Shown: positions 1 through 6,800, numbered from the stretch's first letter. The stretch is DNA of 21,892 nucleotides from JAVVEZ01 sp032250895 (GCA_032250895.1 JAVVEZ010000059.1:1-21892); one strand, 5' to 3'. Numbers and translations: made by a program. The notes: generated from the sequence alone by a model not told the origin.

Positions 1-32
1 ACCTGTTGCCAGGCGTACTCTTTGTTGCTGCC

Positions 33-3014
33 TTACGGCGCGGTGACGTCGATGCTCAACGGAACGTTGTTGAAGATCAGCTGTCCATCGGCGGCCATGT
101 AGCCCAGGAAGACCCTGTGGCTGCCTGCAGCCAGGGTACCTTCGAACACGGTAACCTTGTTGCTGGCGGCCAGAGAACTCAGTTCCACGGCCGGCACGAC
201 GTCTGCCAGCTTCGTGTTCCAGGTCTGGAAGTTGCCATCGACACCCTTCATGGTCCAGCTGGAGACGCCATCCGCGTCAATGGTGCGCACGACGATGAAG
301 AGATCACCGGCCTTGCCCACATCGGCAGTTTCCGGAACGATGGTACCCACGATGTCAACGTCATCACCGGTGGTGAAGGCCGTCTCGAAGGTGGTCCCGC
401 CATCCTTGGTGGCGCCTGAGGAGATGGTTGCCGTAGTGCTTGAACCATCCGCCTTTTGGAGCCCGGTGCTCGGGGTTTGCGTTGCGCCGGCAGACACGGT
501 CGTCGCGAAGGTGTCGGTGCTGTTCAGCGAGTCGGTCACCGTGATGGTGGCATTGCCTGCGGCAACACCCGTTACCGTGACCACACTGCCATCCACCGAC
601 ACGGTGGCCGCAGCGGTGTTACTGGAGCTTGCCGTGAAAGGCCCAACCCCACCGGTGATGGTGTTGCTGGTGGTGAAGCCGACATTGACCGCCGCGCTCG
701 CACCGGCATCCAGCGCGGTGAGGGTGCCGCTGAAGGCCAGGTTCACGGAACCGGTGGTAACACCGGTTGCATCGGCTGTGGTCGACGCAACGCCATCACC
801 ATCGGCAATCGTGAAGGCCAGCAGGGAGTCTGCTGCCACCGTGTTGCCGACAATGGCTTTGGGTTTGATCGACAGGGTAACAACGCCTGTAGCATCCGTT
901 ATGCTGGTCAGCCTCAGGGTGTCATTGGCATTGAAGGTGGTACTCCGTGTAACCGTACCAATCCCTGTCGTCGTATGCCCGGCATTCGCAAAGGTCACGC
1001 CAGCCGGCGCAATCAGGCGAATTTCACGCGTAGTGGCCGACAGGTTCAGCGAACCCGCAAAGTTTTCCTTGATGGTCAGGGTCGCCAGATCCTGCTCATT
1101 GGCGCTGCCCGGTGTGACTGAAGGAATCGTTCCCGCCGTGTTCGTGGTGGCATTGGCCACGGTGGCCACGGTGGCGGTACCGGAAACTGCGGCATTGCCG
1201 CCCAGCGTGAAGACCACGTCGGTCCCAATCGCCACCGAATCGGCGACGGTGTAGGTCACGGTCAGGTCGGAAACGGACTTGACGGTGGATTCCTTGTTCA
1301 GGATGATCACAAAGGAACCATCGGACGGAACGGTCGAGCTGCCGGTGGCGGCAATATCCACGTTGCCCGAACCATTGCTGGCAGTATTCGGTGCTTCAGC
1401 CAGCGCCGTGATGGTCACGCCAGCCGGCGGCGTCACCTGGATGAAGGCGGACTGTGTGCTGGTCTTGTTGGCGGCACTGATGGCGCCATAGGTGGCTTCC
1501 GTCAATGTGATCACACCGGTTTTGCCCGAGCCCTTGCCAATCTGCGGCGTTGTGGACGGACCGGCGATGCTTACGGCACCACGCGGTATCGCGGTGGCGA
1601 TGCCCAGTACGGTATTGGGAATGTTGCTGGATTCACCGGTAGCGCCGGAATCACCCACCGTCACATTCAGCACGCCGGAGGCAGAGCTGCTGGCCGTTGC
1701 CTTCAGACCGGAAACCGTAATGACGGCCTTGGTACCGGGGTTGGTTGTAATATCGAAGGTGGCCTTGGTTTTCGCCGTGTTAAAGGTCGGACCCGTGATA
1801 GTCCAGCCAGTCCCTGAAGCCTGATCGCTGGGAGCGGTGTCATCAAAGGTCATACCACTGCCGGCAACGATGGTGAAATTGTCGGTGCCCAAATTACTGT
1901 TGAAGTTTTCAGTAATGGTGAAGCTTGGCAGCGTTATCGACTCTGCGGCACCCGCCACGATGGAGGTGGTGGCCGCCGTGGTGGCCGGCGTGGTGGTGGC
2001 CAATGCGGTGGTCGAACCGGCGTTGGCCAGCACGGCCATCGTCACGGAACCACTCAGACCGGCCGTGCCACTGATGGTGGCGGATACAGGACCCGGCGTT
2101 GTCTGGGCAGTGACTTCGTAGCCATCGACCACAACCAGGTACTGGCTGTCCCGGGTAGTAGCCGCGGTCAGCGACAGGGTGATGGCCCCGCCCGCATCGG
2201 CTGCAGCCGCAGGACTCAGGTCCGGAGCGTCGTCTGTCAGCGAGGTGACAGTAATGCTTGAGGTTGAGTCCAGTTTCAAGCCTGCACCCAGCGTAAGGAC
2301 CACGGTCTGGCCTGTGGTCTTGCCACTCGGAATGGTCACCACCATGGAGCCGGTCGTTGGCGTTGTCACCTTGCCTGCATTCGTCGTATTGGCGATGGTC
2401 AGATTGGCATTGCTGGTAAGCTGCTGTACCGGAGTGGCCACGGCGGCTACCCGGGTGGCCAGGATGTTGTCGGTATCGACGCCACCGCCGTTTCCAACCT
2501 GAATGCCCTTGGTACCACTAACGGTTTCTTCAACGAAGATGGTCGGGTTCAGAGCGCCGGTGGTCGCGGTGCCACTGTAGACGGCGGCACCCTTGATGAT
2601 GATCGTATCATTTATAGCCGCCGCCGTTTTCACCTTGACGGACATGCGGTCGTTACCGCCGTCGGCATTGGTGTCGGTCAGCGTCACCAGGCCCGAAGAG
2701 CCCGGGTCACCATTGCTGTTGCTCTCCAGATTCAGGGAGCCGGTGGACGTGGCAGTGGGAGTGGCGGTACCGACGAAATTCATGCCGGCAGGCAAGCTCA
2801 TGACCACGATATCACCCGGGGTCAAATCGAGATGAGCATCAGTCCCAGGGGCAACGCTTTGCGTCAGCACCTGGTTTTCAAAGACCACCGTGCCGCCGGG
2901 GGCGACCCGTGGCGTATTGGTGGCATCGGCAGTGATTGTTACATCCGCGAAAGCGCCTACAGAGACGCTTGCGGCTGCGGTGGCTATAGCCGTAGCTAAA
3001 ATTTTCTTGTTCAT
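33..3014 (-). CDS. Large secreted/surface protein with Ig-like repeats
   Basis: 993 residues. Residues 1-23 form a Sec signal peptide (MNKK, hydrophobic core, cleavage predicted after AFA). The mature protein contains no cysteine and is very rich in Thr, Ala, Gly, Ser and Val, as in extracellular beta-sandwich proteins. A motif of the form L-T-I-x-E-x-F-x-x-x-L followed by P-A-G-x-T-F recurs near residues 365, 502 and 646, so there are at least three repeat units about 140 residues apart. Residues about 782-842 resemble a bacterial Ig-like group 2 (BIG2) domain, with a V-T-G-V-A-A-G-N-A-T-I-T-V core. The last 110 residues form a separate Trp- and Gly-containing domain. A Shine-Dalgarno (AAGGAG) lies 10 nt before the ATG, and the gene is monocistronic. 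Role inferred: surface or S-layer-like structural protein, possibly cargo of the T2SS encoded upstream. No catalytic motif seen. Confidence 0.8.
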   Translation of the reverse strand: MNKKILATAIATAAASVSVGAFADVTITADATNTPRVAPGGTVVFENQVLTQSVAPGTDAHLDLTPGDIVVMSLPAGMNFVGTATPTATSTGSLNLESNSNGDPGSSGLVTLTDTNADGGNDRMSVKVKTAAAINDTIIIKGAAVYSGTATTGALNPTIFVEETVSGTKGIQVGNGGGVDTDNILATRVAAVATPVQQLTSNANLTIANTTNAGKVTTPTTGSMVVTIPSGKTTGQTVVLTLGAGLKLDSTSSITVTSLTDDAPDLSPAAAADAGGAITLSLTAATTRDSQYLVVVDGYEVTAQTTPGPVSATISGTAGLSGSVTMAVLANAGSTTALATTTPATTAATTSIVAGAAESITLPSFTITENFNSNLGTDNFTIVAGSGMTFDDTAPSDQASGTGWTITGPTFNTAKTKATFDITTNPGTKAVITVSGLKATASSSASGVLNVTVGDSGATGESSNIPNTVLGIATAIPRGAVSIAGPSTTPQIGKGSGKTGVITLTEATYGAISAANKTSTQSAFIQVTPPAGVTITALAEAPNTASNGSGNVDIAATGSSTVPSDGSFVIILNKESTVKSVSDLTVTYTVADSVAIGTDVVFTLGGNAAVSGTATVATVANATTNTAGTIPSVTPGSANEQDLATLTIKENFAGSLNLSATTREIRLIAPAGVTFANAGHTTTGIGTVTRSTTFNANDTLRLTSITDATGVVTLSIKPKAIVGNTVAADSLLAFTIADGDGVASTTADATGVTTGSVNLAFSGTLTALDAGASAAVNVGFTTSNTITGGVGPFTASSSNTAAATVSVDGSVVTVTGVAAGNATITVTDSLNSTDTFATTVSAGATQTPSTGLQKADGSSTTATISSGATKDGGTTFETAFTTGDDVDIVGTIVPETADVGKAGDLFIVVRTIDADGVSSWTMKGVDGNFQTWNTKLADVVPAVELSSLAASNKVTVFEGTLAAGSHRVFLGYMAADGQLIFNNVPLSIDVTAP

Positions 3015-3024
3015 ATATCAAGCT

Positions 3025-3040
3025 CTCCTTGAGCGCGCTC
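3025..3040 (-). promoter_or_regulatory. Ribosome binding site plus 10-bp palindrome upstream of the surface protein
   Basis: Reading the minus strand, AAGGAG (3030-3025) lies 10 nt before the ATG at 3014. It is one of the clearest Shine-Dalgarno sequences in the window. A perfect palindrome GAGCGCGCTC (3031-3040) sits immediately upstream and could be an operator or a short mRNA hairpin. The role of the palindrome is inference only. Confidence 0.55.
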
Positions 3041-3384
3041 AATAAAATTACGAGGTTTTCACACCCCAGTTTTTGGTTTGGTTCGGTTTACTCGTTAATA
3101 TTTGGGGAAAACCCCGGTTAATAGCTTCTGTAATAGGCCTACGAGGGCGAATGGTGCCAACACCCAGGCGGCTTGTCAACACTATTGGCCAAGTAATTAG
3201 CCACAAAGTGGTATTTTTCACAAAGCCTCGACAAATGCAAGCCTAATTTATATGAAAAACAAAAGATTGCATGGGAATTATAAGAGCTTGGCTCAACAAA
3301 AACACGCATTTGAGGGAAATTTTCCCCTTTTTTTCAATCGCTCCTGTTTTCAATCGCTCCTGCATAATTCGCCGTCGCCCTGCG
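3041..3384. other. AT-rich non-coding upstream region of the surface protein gene
   Basis: No convincing gene lies here. The stretch is visibly AT-richer than its surroundings. It includes a GGGG-AAAA-CCCC hairpin at 3104-3115 and a TTGACA-like hexamer on the minus strand at 3179-3174, for which I see no good -10 partner. It probably holds the promoter of the surface protein gene, but I cannot place it with confidence. Two short ORFs that cross the region on opposite strands have no recognisable features. Confidence 0.4.
3331..3362. repeat. Tandem duplication of a 16-bp unit
   Basis: The 16-bp unit TTTTCAATCGCTCCTG occurs twice back to back with no mismatch (3331-3346 and 3347-3362). It lies between the surface-protein upstream region and the large palindrome, in sequence with no gene. 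Confidence 0.85.
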
Positions 3385-3550
3385 TAGGAGCCTGCGCCGT
3401 AGAAGCCAATCGGCCTGCGACTTCCCCACATCGGTCCATTTTCCCGATCCTCCTCGTTACATAGTCACCACTATGCGCCTCGGACGATCGAAAAAATGGC
3501 CTCAATGTGGAAAACCCTCGGCTCGATCGTTTCTACGGCGCAGGCTCCTA
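3385..3550. repeat. 166-bp imperfect palindrome (MITE-like or giant hairpin)
   Basis: The two ends, TAGGAGCCTGCGCCGTAGAA (3385-3404) and its exact reverse complement (3531-3550), are perfect inverted repeats of 20 bp. The interior continues to pair imperfectly towards a centre at about 3467, where CATAGT and ACTATG flank a CACC loop. Both arms also read a similar peptide containing G-A-C-A-V-E on opposite strands, as expected from an inverted duplication and not from a gene. It may be a non-autonomous mobile element or a large transcribed hairpin. No transposase lies nearby. It sits between the convergent-free ends of the deacetylase gene and the surface protein promoter. Confidence 0.75.
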
Positions 3551-3560
3551 GGCTGGGGGC

Positions 3561-3586
3561 TGAATCCCGCCTGCACGGGAATGACG
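3561..3586. repeat. dRS3/REP-like palindrome copy
   Basis: AATCCCGCCTGCACGGGAAT followed by GACG is one copy of the ATTCCCGC...GCGGGAAT family seen throughout the window, with one arm slightly degenerate. It abuts the large palindrome. Immediately after it, a short TTATTCCTTG-type direct repeat (3592-3618) runs into the stop codon of the deacetylase gene. Confidence 0.75.
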
Positions 3587-3613
3587 ATGGGCTTATTCCT
3601 TGTTCCTTATTCC

Positions 3614-4348
3614 TTATACCAGTAAGTCGGACATCTGTTGATGCAGGGTGCTTTGCAGGGGGCTGTCGGGCGCCGTGACGGGGTGGCGGAAGAAGGCTTC
3701 GGCATGGGTGACTGCCGGGGGCAGGGTGTAGGTGCGGGTTTTGTTGAGGGCGGCGACGATGTCGATGTAATTGTTCTGGCTCAGCTGGCTGCGGTAGAGC
3801 GCCATGGCCTGGCATTTGGCCGGCATCACGGCGCTGATGTCCAGCAGGCAGTTGGCCGGGTTCTGCACCGAGATTTCATAGGCCAATGGCAGCGGCCGCT
3901 GCGGCTGCGGGATGGTCGCCAGCGCCTGCCAGACCAGCAGCGCGGTGGCGCGGTGGTCGGGGTGGGGTTCCAGCGGGCCGGGGAAGAACACGCTTTGCGC
4001 GCCGCTGTGCCGGATCAGTTCACTCAGCCGGGCGCTCAGCGCCGGTGACGGCATCAGCGAGCGATCCGGCTGTTTCAGCAGGGTGAGCCGCTCAATGCCC
4101 AGAAAGCGGGCGGCAGTTTCGGCTTCGCGGGCGCGGGTTGCCGCCAGCTGCGCCGACGCTTCGGCAGGCCCGCCCAATGCACCGTCGGTCATCACCACCA
4201 CTTGCGTGTGCAGCCCTGCGGCCCTGGCCAGCAGCAGCGCCCCGCCCATGCCAAAGGTCTCGTCATCGGCATGGGGCGCAAAGACCAGCCAGGGCCCGGA
4301 AGGCAGCGGGGAAACCTGGTAGGGGATGATGTGTTCTTCGCTGAGCAT
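3614..4348 (-). CDS. PIG-L/LmbE-family N-acetyl sugar deacetylase
   Basis: 244 residues from the ATG at 4348. The zinc-site motif of PIG-L/LmbE deacetylases is present as APHADDE at residues 24-30 (usually PHPDDE), with a conserved F-G-M-G-G after it and the second metal/catalytic motif EPHPDHRA at residues 127-134. The family removes the acetyl group from N-acetylglucosamine-linked substrates in glycan, glycolipid or antibiotic pathways. With a polysaccharide exporter and acyltransferase nearby, a role in glycan tailoring is inferred. A longer start at 4405 is possible, but the 4348 start gives the usual short lead-in to the HxDD motif. No Shine-Dalgarno is visible, and a TACAAT hexamer lies 5 nt before the ATG. 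The gene's first 16 codons and 42 nt upstream are duplicated at 5668-5756. Confidence 0.85.
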   Translation of the reverse strand: MLSEEHIIPYQVSPLPSGPWLVFAPHADDETFGMGGALLLARAAGLHTQVVVMTDGALGGPAEASAQLAATRAREAETAARFLGIERLTLLKQPDRSLMPSPALSARLSELIRHSGAQSVFFPGPLEPHPDHRATALLVWQALATIPQPQRPLPLAYEISVQNPANCLLDISAVMPAKCQAMALYRSQLSQNNYIDIVAALNKTRTYTLPPAVTHAEAFFRHPVTAPDSPLQSTLHQQMSDLLV

Positions 4349-4390
4349 GGGGCATTGTACCTGATCACTTTCGCTATCTGACAGGCGGCT
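4302..4390. repeat. 89-bp direct repeat, copy A
   Basis: 84 of 89 positions match 5668-5756 in the same orientation. It covers the first 16 codons of the deacetylase gene plus 42 nt upstream, and the upstream part is identical between copies. The two copies flank the proteinase and small-protein genes. Confidence 0.95.
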
Positions 4391-4432
4391 GGGATATGAC
4401 CCCATGAGGCGGTTCTGTATTAGGGCCTATAT

Positions 4433-4618
4433 TTATGAGGCCTTCCAACGCTCGCCTGTTCCCACAGGATCGCTGGAGAAGGGCAAGCGGTATCCCCGGT
4501 CCTCATACGCAATCGTTTTTAGTACACGCTCGATCTCTGTGAGGGTCTGTGCATTCTGATTGCTATCCTTTGAAATCAGATCCTTAAAGCTTTTCAATTG
4601 CTTTTCAAAGTCGTTCAT
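4433..4618 (-). CDS. Small hypothetical protein coupled to the SDH proteinase
   Basis: 61 residues, not recognised. The ATG overlaps the stop of the upstream proteinase gene (ATGA), and AAGGAG lies 6 nt before it, a strong sign that it is translated. The N-terminal half (residues 1-40) is charged and looks alpha-helical, possibly a coiled coil, with no signal peptide or membrane segment. The C-terminal 20 residues are Gly/Pro/Ser-rich. Its tight coupling suggests that it works with the proteinase, for example as a partner, adaptor or inhibitor; this is inference from context only. Confidence 0.7.
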   Translation of the reverse strand: MNDFEKQLKSFKDLISKDSNQNAQTLTEIERVLKTIAYEDRGYRLPFSSDPVGTGERWKAS

Positions 4619-5631
4619 CTCGTTCTCCTTAGGCCGTTCTGGGTATGAATGGCTCCATTCATGGACGTCTTATACATATAATCAATCAATAGACTATAGT
4701 AGGTCCTGATCTTCTTGGAAAGTTTCGGCTTCAATCCGAAATTCTCCACCTTCAATTTGATCTCTTCGTCGGTCAATTCAACCAGGCTGATGCCGCGACC
4801 GTGAGAGTGCCAGCGATCTGATTTTCCTAGAATTTCAGCAATTTCATGCGCCCTTTGTTCCTTCATCTCCTTGGTAACCTTCATGCCCCTGGAGGTTACA
4901 GTCCAATCCTTGAACTTGTATATCGGCAGCCATTCTTTTAACAGTGCTATGGAATGCTCGATTGCTTGTTCAATGTGGTACAGCTTCGCAGGATCAAATC
5001 GCTGCACAAGATATGCCAACTCTGCTTTCACTCCATTTACATCACCAGTATCGTTGATGGTTTTCACAAGCTCCTCGTATTTGGCCAGATAACCCATTCC
5101 AGGAACAATGGCATCCCCATCGGTTTCAAACTGTGGGTCAATCGGACCTAATATGGAGTGATAGTCCATATGTATCTCATCTCCAGACATGACCAGAACC
5201 GTCCCCGCACTATAAGCGTAATTTGGGACAACGAACTCCACCTCCTGGTAATGATTGCGAAATATTTTCACAATGCGCTCAACTACCTCAATATACCCCC
5301 CGGTTGTTTCGAGAAGCACAACAAGCTTATCTTTTGAATCGCCTTTTTTATTGCCGTTATTTATAGCCTCAACTTCTATTCGCAGGAGGTCGTCAATCGG
5401 CTGCATCATTCCTGATTTCAAGAACAAAACATCCCCACTGAACTCTTGTGCAAGTTCGTCGTTTAAGTTCAAGAGTATGTTTTCTACTAGGCCATCTACG
5501 CTGAGCTGAGTCATCGTTATTCTTCTTGTTCCATCTGGTGTACCCCGGAATCCCGGAAATACCGACTGGATTTGTGTCGCTTGGCTGTTTTCATGCGCAT
5601 AAGCATAGCCCAGGTGCTCAAACAGCGCCAT
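4615..5631 (-). CDS. SDH-family Clp-fold serine proteinase
   Basis: 338 residues. The central part matches the serine dehydrogenase proteinase family (SDH_sah, ClpP/crotonase-like fold): a beta strand leading to ETTGGYIEV (residues 108-116, probable oxyanion region), then NYAYSAGTVLVMSGDEI with Ser141 as the likely nucleophile, then HSILGPIDPQF (158-168), which supplies His/Asp candidates. A charged helical C-terminal region follows. No signal peptide, so cytoplasmic. The first 39 residues look unlike the rest; an internal ATG at 5514 (Met40, MTQLSVDG) is an alternative start. The annotated ATG overlaps the stop of an upstream leader ORF as TAATG. The gene is AT-richer than the T2SS genes and lies between 89-bp direct repeats, which suggests acquisition as a cassette. 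Substrate unknown. Confidence 0.85.
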   Translation of the reverse strand: MALFEHLGYAYAHENSQATQIQSVFPGFRGTPDGTRRITMTQLSVDGLVENILLNLNDELAQEFSGDVLFLKSGMMQPIDDLLRIEVEAINNGNKKGDSKDKLVVLLETTGGYIEVVERIVKIFRNHYQEVEFVVPNYAYSAGTVLVMSGDEIHMDYHSILGPIDPQFETDGDAIVPGMGYLAKYEELVKTINDTGDVNGVKAELAYLVQRFDPAKLYHIEQAIEHSIALLKEWLPIYKFKDWTVTSRGMKVTKEMKEQRAHEIAEILGKSDRWHSHGRGISLVELTDEEIKLKVENFGLKPKLSKKIRTYYSLLIDYMYKTSMNGAIHTQNGLRRTR

Positions 5632-5714
5632 TACGATGCCTGTTCATTGATAACCCTGGGGGGGGGGGGCAGCGGAGAGACCTGATAGGGGATGATGTAT
5701 TCTTCACTGAGCAT
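5631..5714 (-). CDS. Possible leader peptide with a C-tract frame switch
   Basis: A 27-codon ORF begins at the ATG of repeat copy B. It reads the same first 16 residues as the deacetylase except one His-to-Tyr change, runs through four CCC proline codons made by a 12-nt C tract, and stops at TAA, which overlaps the proteinase ATG as TAATG. With 12 Cs the leader ends exactly at the proteinase start; other tract lengths would end it elsewhere. Translational coupling is possible. There is no direct evidence of expression, and the ORF could simply be a remnant of the duplicated deacetylase start. Confidence 0.3.
   Translation of the reverse strand: MLSEEYIIPYQVSPLPPPPRVINEQAS
5658..5669. repeat. 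Homopolymer of 12 G (C on the coding strand)
   Basis: Twelve consecutive G on the plus strand, 27 nt upstream of the proteinase start and exactly where homology between the two 89-bp repeats ends. Tracts of this length are prone to slipped-strand changes. Length error from sequencing cannot be excluded. Confidence 0.9.
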
Positions 5715-5756
5715 GGGGCATTGTACCTGATCACTTTCGCTATCTGACAGGCGGCT
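5668..5756. repeat. 89-bp direct repeat, copy B
   Basis: Partner of 4302-4390 with five substitutions. Its upstream end supplies the last five codons and stop of the AbiEi-like gene. Its downstream end merges into the G homopolymer. It carries a truncated copy of the deacetylase start. Confidence 0.95.
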
Positions 5757-6402
5757 TGCGGGAGCGCGGTTTTGGTTTGGCTTCGGTGTGACTCGCGGCG
5801 CCCAGCAAACGGGCCCTGGCGGCCATGGCATTGCTTATTCTCGGCGACAGCGGCAACCCGGCCAGCATTCGTTCAAAGATCTTGCGATGAAAGCTCCCGG
5901 TGTCCAGTTCCAGTTCCGGCAAGCTGGCAAAACGGCGCTTCTTTCTTGTGGCTATATACAGGACATCGAGCAGGGCCTTTTCAGGACCGGCTTGCAGGTA
6001 GGGAAGCTGTGTCTCGCTCCAGATGAGGCCCTGCTGCATGAGCGCCGGTTTCATTTGGATGAATTCATAAACCCCCTGGGGCGATTCCAGTCTGCGGGTA
6101 TGTCCTGTCGTTGCAACCTGAATCGTGGCCGGTATCTGGGACAGCATCCCATGTAGATGCAGGGCCGTCAGAAAGGAGACATAACCCTGTTCCTTGCCCA
6201 GCAGGTAGGGAACGCAGCACAAGGGATGGAACCAGGGATGGCGGGTATTCGCCCAGACACCCCGGGTTATCCTGGTCAGCCCCTGCTTTTTTTGCAGACG
6301 CGACAGCATTTTTGACGCGGCAGACAATGACAGGTGTTCGTGAAGGGCAAAATCCCGTGTCGTGAAAATGATAAATTCCTTGTTGCCAAATAGATCAGGC
6401 AT
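5740..6402 (-). CDS. AbiEi-type antitoxin/transcriptional regulator
   Basis: 220 residues. The N-terminal 50 or so residues (FTTRDFALHEHLSLSAASKML and onward) resemble the winged-helix DNA-binding domain of AbiEi antitoxins, followed by the G-V-W-A-N turn and the C-terminal AbiEi domain, with the conserved pattern Y-V-S-F-L-T-A-L-H-L-H-G and a P-E-K-A-L-L-D-V-L-Y segment. In type IV AbiE systems this protein represses its own promoter and counteracts the AbiEii nucleotidyltransferase. Its ATG overlaps the tail of a broken AbiEii gene by 8 nt (ATGCCTGA), so the pair was an operon in toxin-first order. The last five residues come from the 89-bp repeat, so its C-terminus may have been altered by the insertion. 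Confidence 0.8.
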   Translation of the reverse strand: MPDLFGNKEFIIFTTRDFALHEHLSLSAASKMLSRLQKKQGLTRITRGVWANTRHPWFHPLCCVPYLLGKEQGYVSFLTALHLHGMLSQIPATIQVATTGHTRRLESPQGVYEFIQMKPALMQQGLIWSETQLPYLQAGPEKALLDVLYIATRKKRRFASLPELELDTGSFHRKIFERMLAGLPLSPRISNAMAARARLLGAASHTEAKPKPRSRKPPVR

Positions 6403-6722
6403 TGTCCAACAACCTCAAAACCGTCTCCTGCATCTCCTCCCACGACGAAACAGAAGCAAACTCCTGCTTGCTTTTGGCATCCAGAAATTCAAGTACCTGG
6501 CCCTGATATTCTGCAAAGCCCAGCGCCAGCGTTGCTTCACCAGCCGCTTGTTTCTCCTCTGGTGACATCCAGATCCATATCTTCCGAATAGCGGGGACTG
6601 TTGAAAAAGAAGCGCAAATTGACGCCGCCCTTGAGGATATACAGGGATGGATCGGATGTCTTCAACAGCCTTTGGAGGAAGCAGAAATGAAAAATTTCGC
6701 GACGCTGGGTATCGGTAAACAT
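6395..6722 (-). pseudogene. Decayed AbiEii-type nucleotidyltransferase toxin
   Basis: The 5' part encodes about 60 residues with the nucleotidyltransferase signature of AbiEii-type proteins: LKGGVNLRFF, then R-Y-S-E-D-M-D-L-D-V, which carries the metal-binding acidic residues. It stops at TGA near 6538. The reading frame shifted by one continues without stops through A-G-E-A-T-L-A-L-G-F to R-L-L-D-N-A and a TGA at 6395, a plausible C-terminal end overlapping the antitoxin start. A full family member is usually about 250-300 residues, so most of the middle is missing and the frame is lost: an internal deletion. A TTG codon at 6728 is an alternative start. The product is very unlikely to be an active toxin. 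Confidence 0.75.
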
Positions 6723-6727
6723 GGTCA

Positions 6728-6757
6728 ATTATGAATTTATATTTCCTTATCTGTCAA
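6728..6757 (-). promoter_or_regulatory. Candidate sigma-70 promoter for the AbiE remnant operon
   Basis: On the minus strand, TTGACA (6757-6752), an 18-nt AT-rich spacer and CATAAT (6733-6728) give a near-consensus promoter. The expected start of transcription falls at or next to the ATG at 6722, which would make a leaderless transcript; no Shine-Dalgarno is visible at the right distance. Confidence 0.45.
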
Positions 6758-6773
6758 TAGAGGCTCATAATTA

Positions 6774-6800
6774 AAACGGCGGAGCTCCCCCCGCTTCCCT
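6774..6800 (-). terminator. Possible weak terminator after the acyltransferase gene
   Basis: Downstream of the stop at 6810, the minus strand reads GCGG, a GC-rich loop containing GGAGCTC, CCGC and then CGTTTT. The stem is short and the T run is only four, so this is a weak candidate for the end of the T2SS/exporter transcript. Confidence 0.25.

Noticed and set aside
157..1254. Plus-strand ORFs opposite the surface protein
   Set aside because: Composition mirrors the Thr/Ala-rich gene on the other strand; no start signals or domains.
3243..3815. Short ORFs reading a G-A-C-A-V-E peptide on both strands
   Set aside because: They arise from the two arms of the large palindrome; no ribosome binding site or other gene evidence.
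5631..5831. 66-codon frame starting upstream inside the AbiEi-like gene
   Set aside because: The longer start overlaps the antitoxin coding region; only the part from the ATG at 5714 is kept as a possible leader.
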